Made by a program: the position numbers and the translations under genes. Below the pieces are notes generated by a model. The model made no database searches. It saw nothing but the letters and a program-made list of their open reading frames with translations, and had not been told where the DNA came from. A stretch of DNA of 64,000 nucleotides from Brachybacterium aquaticum (GTDB lineage: Bacteria; Actinomycetota; Actinomycetes; Actinomycetales; Dermabacteraceae): positions 62,001-126,000 of the forward strand of contig NZ_JACHLZ010000001.1 of assembly GCF_014204755.1 (NCBI RefSeq). The letters are read 5' to 3'. Of this stretch, positions 12,359-23,000 are shown one piece after another (positions within the stretch are counted from its first letter, which is position 1; every line of letters begins with the position of its first letter).

Positions 12359-13354
12359 CTACTCCGAGAGGGTCGAGACGATGTCGAGCGGACGGTCAGA
12401 CGCCCAGGGAGCGCCGGACGCTTGTTCCCCGGGGCGGAGCGTCAGGTGGGCCTTGTCGCGCAGTTCCGCATCGAAGTGCCACGTCGCGTCGTCGTCCTCG
12501 AGGAGGATGACGAGCACGGAGTTCTTGCGGGCGGCGAGGAGGAGGTCGCGCAGCGCGCGATACCTCCGCGCGTGCGAGGCGTGCAGTGTTCCGTGCCAGA
12601 TCCCGCTGTGCAGGGCGCGTGACTCGATGACGAGGAACGAGGTGCCGGGGTCGAGCTCCAGCAGATCCGGTCGGAGCGCCCGCACGGAGTAGCTGTTCTG
12701 GAGCCTGGCGAGGGTCCCGGGGAGGGCGATCGTCTGGACCAGAGGACGGGTCTCCGCATCCGAGGAGGTCTGCTCGAGCAGTGCGCAGAGTCTGCGGCGG
12801 CGGTGGGGATCCGGGGCCACGGAGGCGGCGATCCTCCCGGCTGTGAGGCCGGTGTCGTCGTGCTTCAGCGGCACCGAGGCGCGGTTCTGAGAGGGAGCTC
12901 GGCGGGGCCGGACGGAGGAGGAGCGCCCCGCCGCGTCGTCGACCGGGCGAAGGCTCTGCTCGTCCAGTACGGTTTCGAGGCGTGTCACCGTCTCGTGGAC
13001 ACGGTGGAGGTCCTTGCGGATGTTGCCCACGGTAGCCTTGGTGTGAGGGCCGGAGCCCACGAAGTACAGGACCCGCGAGAGCTCCTTGCGCTGACCCCGG
13101 TCCGCCGCGGCGACGTCCTCACGGATCGCGGCGAGCTGGCGATTCGTGAGCGCCCGGCGGGCCTCGCTGCGCCGGTCCGTCTGCCAGAGCGCGATCGCGA
13201 GGAGCGCGAGGGCGGCACCTGCTGCGGCGATCAGGACCCCGTCTCCGATACCGGCGATGACGAGGGCGAGGGTGCCGGCGGCGATGAGGGCAGGCACCAG
13301 TGCGAGGACGGCCTGCGAGGCCGAGGTCGGGCGGAGGGCCCGCAGGCGCTTCAC
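12359..13354 (-). CDS. unrecognised membrane/coiled-coil protein of the polymer locus
   Basis: 331 aa from GTG 13354, which overlaps the wecC stop (GTGA); the apparent longer frame upstream is only a shadow of wecC. Two adjacent hydrophobic segments, residues about 14-34 (AVLALVPALIAAGTLALVIAG) and 38-58, form a membrane hairpin. Then comes a charged, probably coiled region (about 60-140, RRSEARRALTNRQLAAIRED and HRVHETVTRLETVL). A soluble C-terminal domain of about 150 residues ends the chain, with alternating hydrophobic strands such as TSFLVIESRAL and SVLVILLEDDD. I do not recognise the family. Its tight coupling between wecC and a glycosyltransferase suggests a membrane-associated scaffold or chain-length factor; that is inference only. 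Confidence 0.75.
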   Translation of the reverse strand: MKRLRALRPTSASQAVLALVPALIAAGTLALVIAGIGDGVLIAAAGAALALLAIALWQTDRRSEARRALTNRQLAAIREDVAAADRGQRKELSRVLYFVGSGPHTKATVGNIRKDLHRVHETVTRLETVLDEQSLRPVDDAAGRSSSVRPRRAPSQNRASVPLKHDDTGLTAGRIAASVAPDPHRRRRLCALLEQTSSDAETRPLVQTIALPGTLARLQNSYSVRALRPDLLELDPGTSFLVIESRALHSGIWHGTLHASHARRYRALRDLLLAARKNSVLVILLEDDDATWHFDAELRDKAHLTLRPGEQASGAPWASDRPLDIVSTLSE

Positions 13355-14604
13355 CGCCAGAGTCCCTTGGTGTCGATCACGACCTTCTCCTGGAGCTTGT
13401 CCCGGTCGAGGGCGCGGAAGGGGTCGTGATCGACGAGCAGGAGCACGATGTCCGCGCGCTCGACGGCGTCGTCGAGCTCGGCGAGCTCCACGTTGTCGTG
13501 TCTGTCGAACTCCGGGGGGAGCGCGTCGATATTGGGCTCGACGACCAGGACCGTCCCCTCGCCGAGGCGCTCGGTGAGCGCGACGGCGATGTTTTTGCTC
13601 GGCGACTGCCGGAGGTCGTCGATGTTCGCCTTGAAGGCGAGTCCGAGAGCCGCGACCGTCGGGTTCTTCAGCCGATCGGCACGGGCGAGCACCTTGGCCA
13701 GCACCGCTTCGGGCTTCGAGTCGTTGACGGCGCGCGCCGTGGCGATCAGCCGTGAGTTCTCGCGGTCCGCGGAGACGATGAACCAGGGGTCGACCGCGAT
13801 GCAGTGCCCGCCGACGCCCGGGCCGGGCTGGAGGATGTTCACCCGCGGATGATGGTTGGCGAGCTCGATCAGCTCCCATACATCGATCCCTTGCTTCTGG
13901 GTGATGAGGGAGAGCTCGTTGGCGAAGGCGATGTTCACGTCGCGGAACGCGTTCTCGGTGAGCTTGGCCATCTCCGCGGTCCGTGAATCGGTGAGGAGCA
14001 GCTCGCCTCGGCAGAAGCTCGCGTAGAGATCGCGGTTCAGCTCAGCGGCCTGTGGGGTGAGCCCGCCGATGATGCGGTCGTTCTCGACCATCTCGATCAT
14101 AATGCGTCCGGGCAGAACCCGCTCAGGCGCGTGGGAGAAGTAGAGCGAGGTGGGCAGGCCAGGGTCTCGAGTGAGGTCAGGTCGCGCCTCGAGGATCACG
14201 TCCGCCATGTGCTCGGTGGTGCCGGGAGGAGCGGTGGACTCGAGGACGACGAGCTCGCCACCGGACAGCGTCGGGGCGATGCCGCGCGCAGCTGCCTCGA
14301 TGTACGACAGGTCCGCTTCGTGGTCAGCGAGGAACGGGGTGGGCACGGACACGATGTAGGCGTCCGCCTCGGGGGTCTGGGCCTGCGCGGTGAGCTTCCC
14401 CTGCGCGACGGTGCCGGCGACGACCGTCTCGAGGCCCTCCTCGACGAAGGGCACCGTGCCCGCGTTGACCGCGTCGACGGTCCGCTGGGACACATCCACA
14501 CCGATGACCTTCTTCCCCGCCTGCGCGAGGACTGCCGCCGTAGGCAGGCCGATGTAGCCGAGGCCGATGACGGCGACGGTGTCGAGAGGGTGCTGCGAAC
14601 TCAC
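13351..14604 (-). CDS. wecC: UDP-N-acetyl-D-mannosamine dehydrogenase
   Basis: 417 aa. GTG 14604 is preferred because AGGAG lies 8 bases upstream; an in-frame ATG at 14628 would put that site inside the gene. NAD-dependent four-electron oxidation of UDP-ManNAc to UDP-ManNAcA. Motifs: VIGLGYIGLPTA near residue 12, STAPPGTTEHM, FSHAPERVLPG near 160, KLTENAFRDVNIAFANEL near 210, and GPGVGGHCIAVDPWF near 260 with the catalytic cysteine. The HAPERVLPG form with the HCIAVDPWF ending is typical of WecC rather than glucose dehydrogenases, and wecB is nearby. First gene of a four-gene minus-strand operon. Confidence 0.92.
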   Translation of the reverse strand: MSSQHPLDTVAVIGLGYIGLPTAAVLAQAGKKVIGVDVSQRTVDAVNAGTVPFVEEGLETVVAGTVAQGKLTAQAQTPEADAYIVSVPTPFLADHEADLSYIEAAARGIAPTLSGGELVVLESTAPPGTTEHMADVILEARPDLTRDPGLPTSLYFSHAPERVLPGRIMIEMVENDRIIGGLTPQAAELNRDLYASFCRGELLLTDSRTAEMAKLTENAFRDVNIAFANELSLITQKQGIDVWELIELANHHPRVNILQPGPGVGGHCIAVDPWFIVSADRENSRLIATARAVNDSKPEAVLAKVLARADRLKNPTVAALGLAFKANIDDLRQSPSKNIAVALTERLGEGTVLVVEPNIDALPPEFDRHDNVELAELDDAVERADIVLLLVDHDPFRALDRDKLQEKVVIDTKGLWR

Positions 14605-15063
14605 TGAAGTGGCTCCTGGAGAGGGCATGAACGCCGGGACGGATCGATGGGGGAGGCGTCGCGAGTATGCTACGTTCCGTCGATTCGCAAGGCCTCGGTG
14701 GAGATGCCCATCTCTCGCTCGTGGGACGCGGGCGTGATGAGTACTCACAGTTCACCTGGACGTCACCGTGATGATTACTGCACGTCATCGGATGCGGTCC
14801 TCGCACCGTCCTCTCTTCTCAGCGCGACCTGCGGGGGAAGAAACCGTCGGACTGCCTGTTCACCTGCTCGTGGCCTGCGCGGGAGCGAGTGTTCTTCCGC
14901 GACGCGCGCTCGCTCTGGAGAAGTACCTGTTGGGATGGTCGGGGTTTCCCGAGAATTCACCGACTGGTTAGAGTTCGGCCATGGTGCCTTCTCTCCTCGT
15001 CCTGGTTCCCGGCCGGCTGGATCTCCGAACCGCGATGCGTGCGATGGATCGGGGGGACGCGGC
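14605..15063. other. 459-bp intergenic region between divergent wecC and gpsA
   Basis: No convincing gene. It should hold both promoters. On the minus strand, TAGCAT (forward 14667-14672) with TTGCGA (forward 14685-14690) is a weak -10/-35 candidate for wecC, but the 12-base gap is too short; shifting the -10 to CATACT gives 15. The plus-strand frame at 14768-14971 lacks a ribosome site and is not believed. A GGGGGA ribosome site precedes gpsA. Confidence 0.4.
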
Positions 15064-16065
15064 ATGACGCGCATCGCGATGCTCGGAGCAGGAAGCTGGG
15101 GCAGTACCTTCTCCCTCGTCCTCGGTGACGCCGGCTGCGATGTCGTGGTGTGGGCGCGTCGTGAGGAGGCAGCCCGTGCGATCCGGGAGGAGCATCGCAA
15201 CGCCGAGTACCTGGGGGATGTGGAGCTTCCCGCATCGGTGACCGCCACCGCGAACGTCGCCGAGGCTCTCGAGGCGGTCGACGGCGTGGTGCTCGCGCTG
15301 CCCACCCAGCGGCTGAGGGACAACCTCGTGGGGTGGAAGGACGACGGCATCGCCCTTCCCAAGGTCCCGGTCCTCTCTCTCGCCAAGGGGATCGAGCGGG
15401 GGACCGATCAGCGCATGAGCCAGGTGATCGCTGAGGCGGTCGACGTGGACCCGGCACTCATCGCGGTGCTCTCGGGGCCCAATCTCGCTGGCGAGATCGC
15501 GGCACGGCAGCCCAGCGGGAGCGTGATCGCTGCGGCGGACGAAGCTCTCGCCCATGAGGTCGCCGCGTGGTGCGCCGCGCCCGGGTTCCGGTCGTATGTG
15601 TCCCAGGATGTCGTTGGCGTCGAGATCGCCGGGGCGATGAAGAACGTCATCGCGATAGCCGTCGGGGCTGCGGTGGGCCTTGGATACGGGACAAACACCT
15701 GCTCCACCCTTATCACTCGCGGCCTCGCCGAGATCACCCGGCTCGGCGTCGTCCTCGGTGGCCACCCCGCAACGTTCGCGGGTCTGGCGGGCATGGGAGA
15801 TCTCGTCGCTACCTGCACGTCGCCGCTCTCGCGCAATCACCGCCTCGGCCACGCACTCGGCCGGGGGCTGGACGTCGAGGCCGCACTCCTCGAGGTGGGG
15901 CAGACCGCCGAGGGCGTCGCCACGGCACGAGCCGTGGACGAGCTGGCGCAGCGACTCGACATCGACATGCCCATCACGAAGACCCTCGTGGGCGTGGTCG
16001 ACCACGGCGTGACCATCGAGGAAGCCACCTCGTATCTCCTCGCACGCTCCGTCAGGCCGGAGTGA
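15064..16065 (+). CDS. gpsA: NAD(P)-dependent glycerol-3-phosphate dehydrogenase
   Basis: 333 aa, full length; ATG 15064 follows GGGGGA. Reduces dihydroxyacetone phosphate to sn-glycerol-3-phosphate. Motifs: GAGSWGSTFSLVLGDAG at residues 7-23 (nucleotide binding), SLAKGIERGT near 108, VLSGPNLAGEIA near 138, GAMKNVIAIAVGAAVGLGYG near 186 with the catalytic lysine, and AGMGDLVATCTSPLSRN near 244. It heads the plus-strand operon with two TagF-type polymerases and tagD, so this copy probably supplies glycerol phosphate for CDP-glycerol as well as phospholipid synthesis. Confidence 0.95.
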   Translation: MTRIAMLGAGSWGSTFSLVLGDAGCDVVVWARREEAARAIREEHRNAEYLGDVELPASVTATANVAEALEAVDGVVLALPTQRLRDNLVGWKDDGIALPKVPVLSLAKGIERGTDQRMSQVIAEAVDVDPALIAVLSGPNLAGEIAARQPSGSVIAAADEALAHEVAAWCAAPGFRSYVSQDVVGVEIAGAMKNVIAIAVGAAVGLGYGTNTCSTLITRGLAEITRLGVVLGGHPATFAGLAGMGDLVATCTSPLSRNHRLGHALGRGLDVEAALLEVGQTAEGVATARAVDELAQRLDIDMPITKTLVGVVDHGVTIEEATSYLLARSVRPE

Positions 16066-16074
16066 GGCGCGGAG

Positions 16075-19000
16075 GTGGCTCGCGAGACAGCGACGCGGCG
16101 TATCCTCGGAGGGGTCGCTGCGGCATGGAGACGAACACGACGACCTGAGGTCAGCGTGGTGATCCCGTGCAAGGACGCCGAGCCGTACCTGGAAGCCGCG
16201 ATCCGCAGCGCACTGAACCAATCCGTGCGGGACATCGAGGTGATCGTCGTCGATGACGGGTCGACGGACGGCTCCCGAGACGTCGCCTCGGGCCTCGCCG
16301 CGCGCGACCGTCGCGTAGTCGTCCTGGACGGGGAGCAACGAGGTCCGGGGTCTGCACGTAACCGCGGTGTCGAGAGAGCTCGCGGGACCTTCCTCGCGTT
16401 CGTCGACGCGGACGATGTCATGCTCCCCGGCGCCCTCGAGTCAATGCTTGCCGCAGCTCGCCGGAGTGGTTCCGATGTAGTGAAGGGCTCGTACCGACGG
16501 CACAGCGCGATGGGGTCCCACCGGCCCAAGCTCACGGCGCGAGTGCACGCCGAGGAGCGGCTGGGCACGACGCCCGAGGAGTTCCCGGATCTGCTCGACG
16601 AGCCGGTCCTCTGGAACGGGCTGTATCGGACCACATTCTGGAAGAGCAGAGTGCATCCGATCCCGGAGGACGTGAACTACGAGGACCAGGAGCCGAGCCT
16701 CGCCGCTGCGCTGCAGGCGCGGAGCGTCGACGTGCTGCCCACGGACGTTTACTCGTGGCGACTGCCGGAGGAACGGGCCACCCGGTCCCAGTCGAAGTCG
16801 AGTCTTGAGGACCTCGCGGACCGGCGAACCGTTCTCCACCGAATGCGCGTGATGCTGGACGAGCACGGCGCCTCCCATGCAGTTCGCCAGCACTTGCTGG
16901 CGGTCTGGCTCGGACGTGACCTCCTCATGTACGCGGAGAAGGTCCCTGGCGCGGTCCCGACGTTCAGGGAGGAGCTCCGCCTGATCGGTGCTGAGCTCAC
17001 CGCGCTGGTGGATGTGGGGACCTGGAACACCTTAGGGTTCTGGGAACGGATGACAGCTTGGGCGCTGAGCCACCCCGATCCGGAAGTGCTCGATGACGTG
17101 CTCGCCACGCGGTGGGAGGAGACGAGCGCGCTTCCTCTCTTCCTCGACCAGGACACAGGCGAACTGCGTGCCGCGCACCCCCTTCTCGAACGGTGGCCAG
17201 AGGTCCCCCAGCACGTGCGGGCTCTCTCGCCACTCGACATACGGCTTGTCTGCACCGCCCGGAAGATGCGGTTCGCCGACGCTCACCATGTCGAGATGAA
17301 AGCCGAAGTGCACCTCGCGGGTCTCGACCCTCGACGCTCGCCGTTGGATGTCGAGATCGCTGCGGTGAGCGTGGACGGCACCGCGGAAGTGCACGGAACG
17401 GTGGAGCGGGTGAAGGCACCGTGGGCGGACCTTGTTGCGAACGACCCATGGCGTTCCTACACCTCGGCAGGTATTCGAGCGCGAGTCCCGTTGGCGGATG
17501 CGGAGGCGCAGCAGTTCTGGGTGCGCACCACGGTGGGAGGCAGGGCGCTCGAGGCGGTGGTACCGCTGCCGGTGACCTCGCTGAGCTACCGGCTGGGGCC
17601 CGTCGAGGGGAGCCGGCAGTCTGCCCTCATGGCTGCCGACGATGGTGCCGCGCTGGTTACGGCCATCAACGTCTCACCGTTCGTCATCCAGCGAGTGCGC
17701 ACTGGCCCCGAGCACGTCGAGCTCCACGTCCTCTGCACGGATCTCCCGGTCCTCGATGGCGAGGTTCGAGCCGTTGCACGCCGTCAGGGGACGGAGATCG
17801 AAGGGCGGATCTCGCGCGACTGGACGCAGTTGGAGATCCGGTTCGATCTGCCTGGGATGAAGGAGGGGCCAACCTATCGAGGGGAGAGGGGCTTCGAGGT
17901 CCAGATCCTCGTGGGCGGACGTTCCTTCCCCGTCTCCTGGGATCGGAAGGTTAAGGCAGCGAGGGCCCGGGCGGTGCGTGCCATCCCCGACAGGGCAGGC
18001 GATCTCCAGATCGAGCAGCGTTTCGCACGCGTGACCATCGACGGTGTCAACGTCGAGGGGCCCGTCGCTCGACTGTCGGGCCGCGTTGATCCTCCCGGGC
18101 TCGTACCGCAGATCTGGCTCGTCTCCTCCCGTGCGCGCGCACGCTTGGAGCCAGTGCAACGGCGGAAGGGGCGATGGAGCGCAGACGTGGATCTCTCGGA
18201 TCCCTCGCTCGCCTCCGATGGCTACTTCGTCCGATGGTCCCTCACCCCGGAAGAGCAACCCGAGGGGTGGGCTCGTGCCGGACGTGACCTGCGGAAGGGT
18301 GAGCACTACGTCGAGGGCACGTGCCGCAGTGTGCGGCTCTCGCCGAAGCAGGGCGGCCCGCTCGGAATCACTCTGGGCCCCCCACTTTCACGGACCGAGC
18401 GCACGCGGGCGGGCAGAACACGGCTGATCGCGATGGACTTCGGCCCGTTGACGCCCGGTATCTTCTTCGAGTCCTTCAACGGGAAGTCCTCGGGTGGGAA
18501 CCCCCGGGCGCTCTTCGACGCGCTTCTCCAGGAGACCGAGGGGCCGCTGTGGTGGTCCGTAGCGGACGGGACAGTCCCTGTGCCACCCGGTGCGACTCCT
18601 GTGGTCGCAGGATCTGAGCCCTGGTTCCGGGCCCTCCGCACTGCACGTGTCCTGGTCACGAACAACAACTTCCCTCACTGGTTCACCAAGGTGCCAGGGC
18701 AGATGATCGTGCAGACGTGGCACGGTACCCCGATCAAGAAGTTGATCCACGACGCCCCATCCAACTTCACTCCCCTGGTGTATCGCCGCTTGATCGAGCG
18801 CCAGGCGGCGCAATGGGATCTGCTGCTGGCCCAGGACGAGGAGGCGGAGCGTCGCCTCCGATCTGCGCTCAGGTACGACGGACCCGTGCGTCTCGGAGAC
18901 CAGCCTCAGAACGTCCGCCTGGAGCAGGGGGCGAAGGGCCGCGAACGAGTGCGCGATGAGCTCGGCATCCCGACAGGAGCTCGTGCGGTCCTGTATGCGC

Positions 19001-19539
19001 CGACCTGGCGAGAGAAGATGCGACGCGCTTCGGGCGAGGACTCGCTGAAGGCACTCATGGATCCCGCAGGTCTAGCGGCTGAGACAGGCGCGTGGGTGCT
19101 CGTGCGGAGCCACCACATGAACGGGCTCCGTGCGGAGGGGGCGCGGGTGATCGATGTGGGCAGCTACCCGCATGTCGAAGATCTGATGCTGGCCAGCGAT
19201 GTGCTCGTCTCCGACTACTCGAGCATCTTCTACGACTACCGACTCACGGGACAGCCGATGATCGTGCACGCTCCCGACCTCGAGTGGTACCGCGACGTCG
19301 AGCGGGGCTTCTACGGACGATGGCCCGTTGACCTGAGCCTTCCGATGTCCAGGACCCAAGAGGAGCTCACGGTCCTCGTCAACGGCGCGCTGACGGTTGC
19401 ACACCACCGACCAGACCCGGTCAGCACTGCGAGGGAGAACATCTCCTGGCTTCGAGGCGAGGTCCTGAAAGCGATCCACGGCACAGACGGGTCACATCAT
19501 CCCGCACAGCAGGATGACAACTGCCCACTGAATCCCTGA
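16075..19539 (+). CDS. giant GT2 glycosyltransferase + TagF-type polyglycerophosphate transferase
   Basis: 1154 aa from GTG 16075, 9 bases after gpsA. A GGAGG touches the start codon, so the exact start is uncertain, but no other start precedes the GT2 domain. Residues about 24-250 form a family 2 glycosyltransferase: SVVIPCKDAEPYLEAAIRSA, VVDDGSTDGS, GPGSARNRGV and FVDADD. A middle region (about 390-760) of repeated beta-strand-like segments has no recognised family. Residues about 840-1130 match CDP-glycerol glycerophosphotransferase: VQTWHGTPIKKL, VLYAPTWREKM and VSDYSSIFYDYRLTGQPM. It therefore probably couples sugar addition with poly(glycerol-phosphate) addition on the cytoplasmic membrane face. 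tagD follows 54 bases later. Confidence 0.88.
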   Translation: MARETATRRILGGVAAAWRRTRRPEVSVVIPCKDAEPYLEAAIRSALNQSVRDIEVIVVDDGSTDGSRDVASGLAARDRRVVVLDGEQRGPGSARNRGVERARGTFLAFVDADDVMLPGALESMLAAARRSGSDVVKGSYRRHSAMGSHRPKLTARVHAEERLGTTPEEFPDLLDEPVLWNGLYRTTFWKSRVHPIPEDVNYEDQEPSLAAALQARSVDVLPTDVYSWRLPEERATRSQSKSSLEDLADRRTVLHRMRVMLDEHGASHAVRQHLLAVWLGRDLLMYAEKVPGAVPTFREELRLIGAELTALVDVGTWNTLGFWERMTAWALSHPDPEVLDDVLATRWEETSALPLFLDQDTGELRAAHPLLERWPEVPQHVRALSPLDIRLVCTARKMRFADAHHVEMKAEVHLAGLDPRRSPLDVEIAAVSVDGTAEVHGTVERVKAPWADLVANDPWRSYTSAGIRARVPLADAEAQQFWVRTTVGGRALEAVVPLPVTSLSYRLGPVEGSRQSALMAADDGAALVTAINVSPFVIQRVRTGPEHVELHVLCTDLPVLDGEVRAVARRQGTEIEGRISRDWTQLEIRFDLPGMKEGPTYRGERGFEVQILVGGRSFPVSWDRKVKAARARAVRAIPDRAGDLQIEQRFARVTIDGVNVEGPVARLSGRVDPPGLVPQIWLVSSRARARLEPVQRRKGRWSADVDLSDPSLASDGYFVRWSLTPEEQPEGWARAGRDLRKGEHYVEGTCRSVRLSPKQGGPLGITLGPPLSRTERTRAGRTRLIAMDFGPLTPGIFFESFNGKSSGGNPRALFDALLQETEGPLWWSVADGTVPVPPGATPVVAGSEPWFRALRTARVLVTNNNFPHWFTKVPGQMIVQTWHGTPIKKLIHDAPSNFTPLVYRRLIERQAAQWDLLLAQDEEAERRLRSALRYDGPVRLGDQPQNVRLEQGAKGRERVRDELGIPTGARAVLYAPTWREKMRRASGEDSLKALMDPAGLAAETGAWVLVRSHHMNGLRAEGARVIDVGSYPHVEDLMLASDVLVSDYSSIFYDYRLTGQPMIVHAPDLEWYRDVERGFYGRWPVDLSLPMSRTQEELTVLVNGALTVAHHRPDPVSTARENISWLRGEVLKAIHGTDGSHHPAQQDDNCPLNP

Positions 19540-19593
19540 ATATTGGATGAACACACGGCAACGGGGGTCCTTGACGCCCAGGAAAGGCAAGTC

Positions 19594-19986
19594 ATGCAGC
19601 GCGTGATCACCTACGGCACCTACGACCTGCTCCACTACGGGCACATCGAGCTCCTCCGACGTGCACGGTCCCTCGGTGACTACCTCGTGGTGGCGCTGTC
19701 CACGGACGAGTTCAACGCGGGCAAGGGCAAGAAGTGCTACTACTCGTGGGAGGAGCGCCGGCGCATGCTCGAGTCGATCCGCTTCGTGGACCTCGTGATC
19801 CCCGAGACCACCTGGGAGCAGAAGGTCGACGACGTGGCACGCTACAACATCGACACCTTCGTCATCGGCGACGACTGGGAGGGCAAGTTCGACTTCCTCC
19901 GCGACCAATGCGAGGTCGTCTACCTGCCGCGCACGCCTGACATTTCTACCACCCGCATCAAGACAGATCTTCACCAGAGGGCCTGA
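19594..19986 (+). CDS. tagD: glycerol-3-phosphate cytidylyltransferase
   Basis: 130 aa from ATG 19594, preceded by GGAAAGG; an upstream in-frame ATG (19543) lacks a site and would exceed the usual length of about 130. Makes CDP-glycerol from CTP and sn-glycerol-3-phosphate. Motifs: YGTYDLLHYGHIELLRRA (HxGH signature) at the N-terminus, LVVALSTDEFNAGKGKK, and the C-terminal RTPDISTTRIK. Gene order gpsA - TagF fusion - tagD - TagF fusion gives a complete CDP-glycerol supply and polymerisation set. Confidence 0.95.
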   Translation: MQRVITYGTYDLLHYGHIELLRRARSLGDYLVVALSTDEFNAGKGKKCYYSWEERRRMLESIRFVDLVIPETTWEQKVDDVARYNIDTFVIGDDWEGKFDFLRDQCEVVYLPRTPDISTTRIKTDLHQRA

Positions 19987-20000
19987 GGGAACGTAAAACG

Positions 20001-23000
20001 ATGATGTTCAATAATCTTAATCCCGCTCTCCGCAAGCCGATGCAGAGGTTGTGGCGGGCGACAATTCCCGAGTCGACGAGGCGCGAGCTATTCGCCCGCC
20101 GAAGGGCAAAGAATGAGTCACTCCTGTCAATTATTGTGCCGGTATACAAGGTCGAAGATTACCTAGATGAATGCATAAGTTCACTGGTTGAACAAACATA
20201 TTCAAACCTCGAAATCATCCTTGTGGATGATGGTTCGCCAGATAATTGCGGCGCGATGTGTGACGCTTGGAAGCGGGAAGACGGTCGCATAAAAGTCCTA
20301 CATCAGGTCAATGGCGGGCTCTCCAATGCGCGGAATAATGGCGCAAGGCTTGCGACCGGAAAGTACCTCGCCTTTGTAGACTCAGACGACATCGTCCCCA
20401 AAGACGCATTCAAGCTCTTGGTCGAGTCCCTGGAAACAACCGGATCAGATGTTTCCACCGGAAACGTACAGCGCTTCCAGAGAGGACGCCAGTGGCAGGC
20501 CTGGAATCAGACCTACAGCCATCGGCGAGATAATTTTGGCGCGCTGGAGGAGGATCATAAGGTCGCAAGGGCGGTCACCCTTGAGAGCCATCCGGAATTG
20601 CTGTTCGACACCACTGCTTGGAATAAAGTATTCCGCAGGGATTTCTTCCGTCGATCAAAGATAACCTTTCCCGAGGGCAAGCTTTACGAAGACATGCTTC
20701 CTATGGCGCAGGCATTCTCGGCGGCCCGATCGATCGACGTCGTGCTCGACACTACGTATCTTTATCGCGAACGCGAAGACAAGACTTCTATAACCCAAAA
20801 GCGCGGCGAGGTTAACAATCTCGGCGACAAGATGGAGATGGTCGACAGGATTCTAGATCTACGCCTCGGCCTCGGCGCGCCCGCCAAAGAAGTGCAGACG
20901 ATTGTATTCAAGGCCCTAGAGGGAGATCTGCCAGTATACTCTCCTTACCTAGGGAGGGCGAAAGACTTTGACGCGATCTACATGCGCAGCCTAAGAAAGT
21001 ACTGGGGACTGGCGACGCGAGAGACGAAGGACCGGCTCGCCCTCGACAGAAGAGTGCTGTATCTTACCCAGCTTTTTGGTGACCCTAGCGAGGCAGAGAC
21101 CAACGCGGGAGAAGTCCGAAACCGATTCCACGAGATTCCGATTATCGCAGGCGATGCGGGCCTCGTTGCCGACATTGATTGGGATCCCAGGTTGCTGGGA
21201 GTCCTCGCACCGGGAGGCGATGCGTCGATGGAACGCTACGTCTATCTCCGGCAATGCATCACTGACGCAAGGGTCGGCGGGGGGAGGATGCAAATAACCG
21301 GGTTCGCGTTCCTCGAGTACGTGCCAGATCCTCAAGAAGCGACAATCGAAGTTTCTTTGCGTAATGCTGAAGGAACGAATGTTTCGCTGGAGCCGCAATC
21401 GTTCCCATCCCCTGAAGCCAATGGCTACTGGGGATCCGGGAATGCGGATCGCACAGATTGTGGGTTCCGGATCGACCAGTCCCTAGATTCCATATTCGGT
21501 GATGTCCACCTAGAATCCACTCAACGTTGGGATGTGTGGGTGCGAGTGCAATATCGCGGGCGCTCCTGGGAATCTGTCGCCTTCGCTTACTGGCGTGGTG
21601 GGACCATTCGGGCCGGAGTCAGTGCCCACGTCGGAACAGCGCATCACGGAATGTTTTCATGGCAGCCGTGGGGTAAACCGCTTGCTTTCATAACGCATCC
21701 CCCTCGCGTGGAAGTGCTCGTGGTCAGAGTAGATGATAACCTCATCGACATCGAGCTTTCGCCCACGAAAGAAAGAATTACGGGCGCCGCTATGATGCGC
21801 TCGTGGGATTCGGGCGAGATCAGTGGTAAATTGCTCGGAACGGGCAAGAATGGCGGACTCCTCGTTCAATTTGATACCCACGACATGGCGGATCGAGGCG
21901 AAGCAGGCGGTAATCTAAACGCGTGGCGCCCTTCGGTAACTCTGGATGACGGCAGCACCTTGTACCCCTCTTGCGCCACCGACTCAAGCAGCCTGCTAAC
22001 TGACTCGGCCGGGTGGGAGGTGCGCAACAATTCTGCCCAAGAGTTGCTACTTATTGACAAGTGCTGCCTATTTGAAGTAACCGAAGCACATTTCGAAGAA
22101 AATAGACTCATCCTGTCGGGGGTCAACTTCGGCGGCGACGCAATGGACCACAAGGGAGAATTCTGGGGCGCCGATGGCAATAATATCCGCCATTGCGAAT
22201 TCGTAAACCTGGAGGGCAACCGGTTTGAGTTTCGTGTGAACCTAGAAGTGGAGGACCGGTTCGGCAACGCGGCAGCATGGAAGCCCGGCGAGTATAGAAT
22301 TCGCCTGTGGCATGCAGACGGAACTCACTGCAAGCAGCGAGTACGCTCCTCCACTGCCCTCCTCCAGTCCGCCCTGCCGCTTGAATGGACCGGGTCTCTT
22401 TGTCACGCGCGCCTGCACGTCCTCTCAGATACACTGGAGTTCTCACTAGGGATCAAGGCCCCACTCACCATTCATGAGCGTGGGCGATACAACCATGACC
22501 GTATGCGTGATGCTTGGCGCGGGTTGGGAGACGATGATGTCACCCCGCGTGAAGCGGTCGTGTTCTCTGTAAATATGGGTGGGCCCGCGGGAGATTCGGG
22601 ACTTGCGATTTTGCAGGAGATGCGGAAACGCGATCTCCCACTCGAGTATTTTTGGGCCGTTACGGACACCTCGATTGATGTGCCGCTGGGCGTACGTAAG
22701 TTGGTCAGAGGTTCATCTGAATGGTTTGAACTGCTATCTACGGCACGCGTTGTTGTGAACAACTACGGTGGCATTGATTCCTACGGTGATCGCGCTTTCC
22801 AGTACTATCTGCAGACCTGGCACGGAACTCCCTTAAAGTTCATTGGGCGCTCGGAGATAGAGCAAGAGGCCCGCTGGGCTGCCGGCAAGGCTGCACGGGC
22901 TCGTAGAGAGGCGGGGGAGTGGGACGCGCTGATCTCGCCCAACAAGTTCTTCACGTCTATAGCGAGCCGAGAATTCTATTACGAAGGGAAGGTCCTGGAG

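Noticed and set aside
14768-14971. 67-codon plus-strand frame between wecC and gpsA
   Set aside because: No ribosome site and no conserved-looking features; the region is better explained as divergent promoters.
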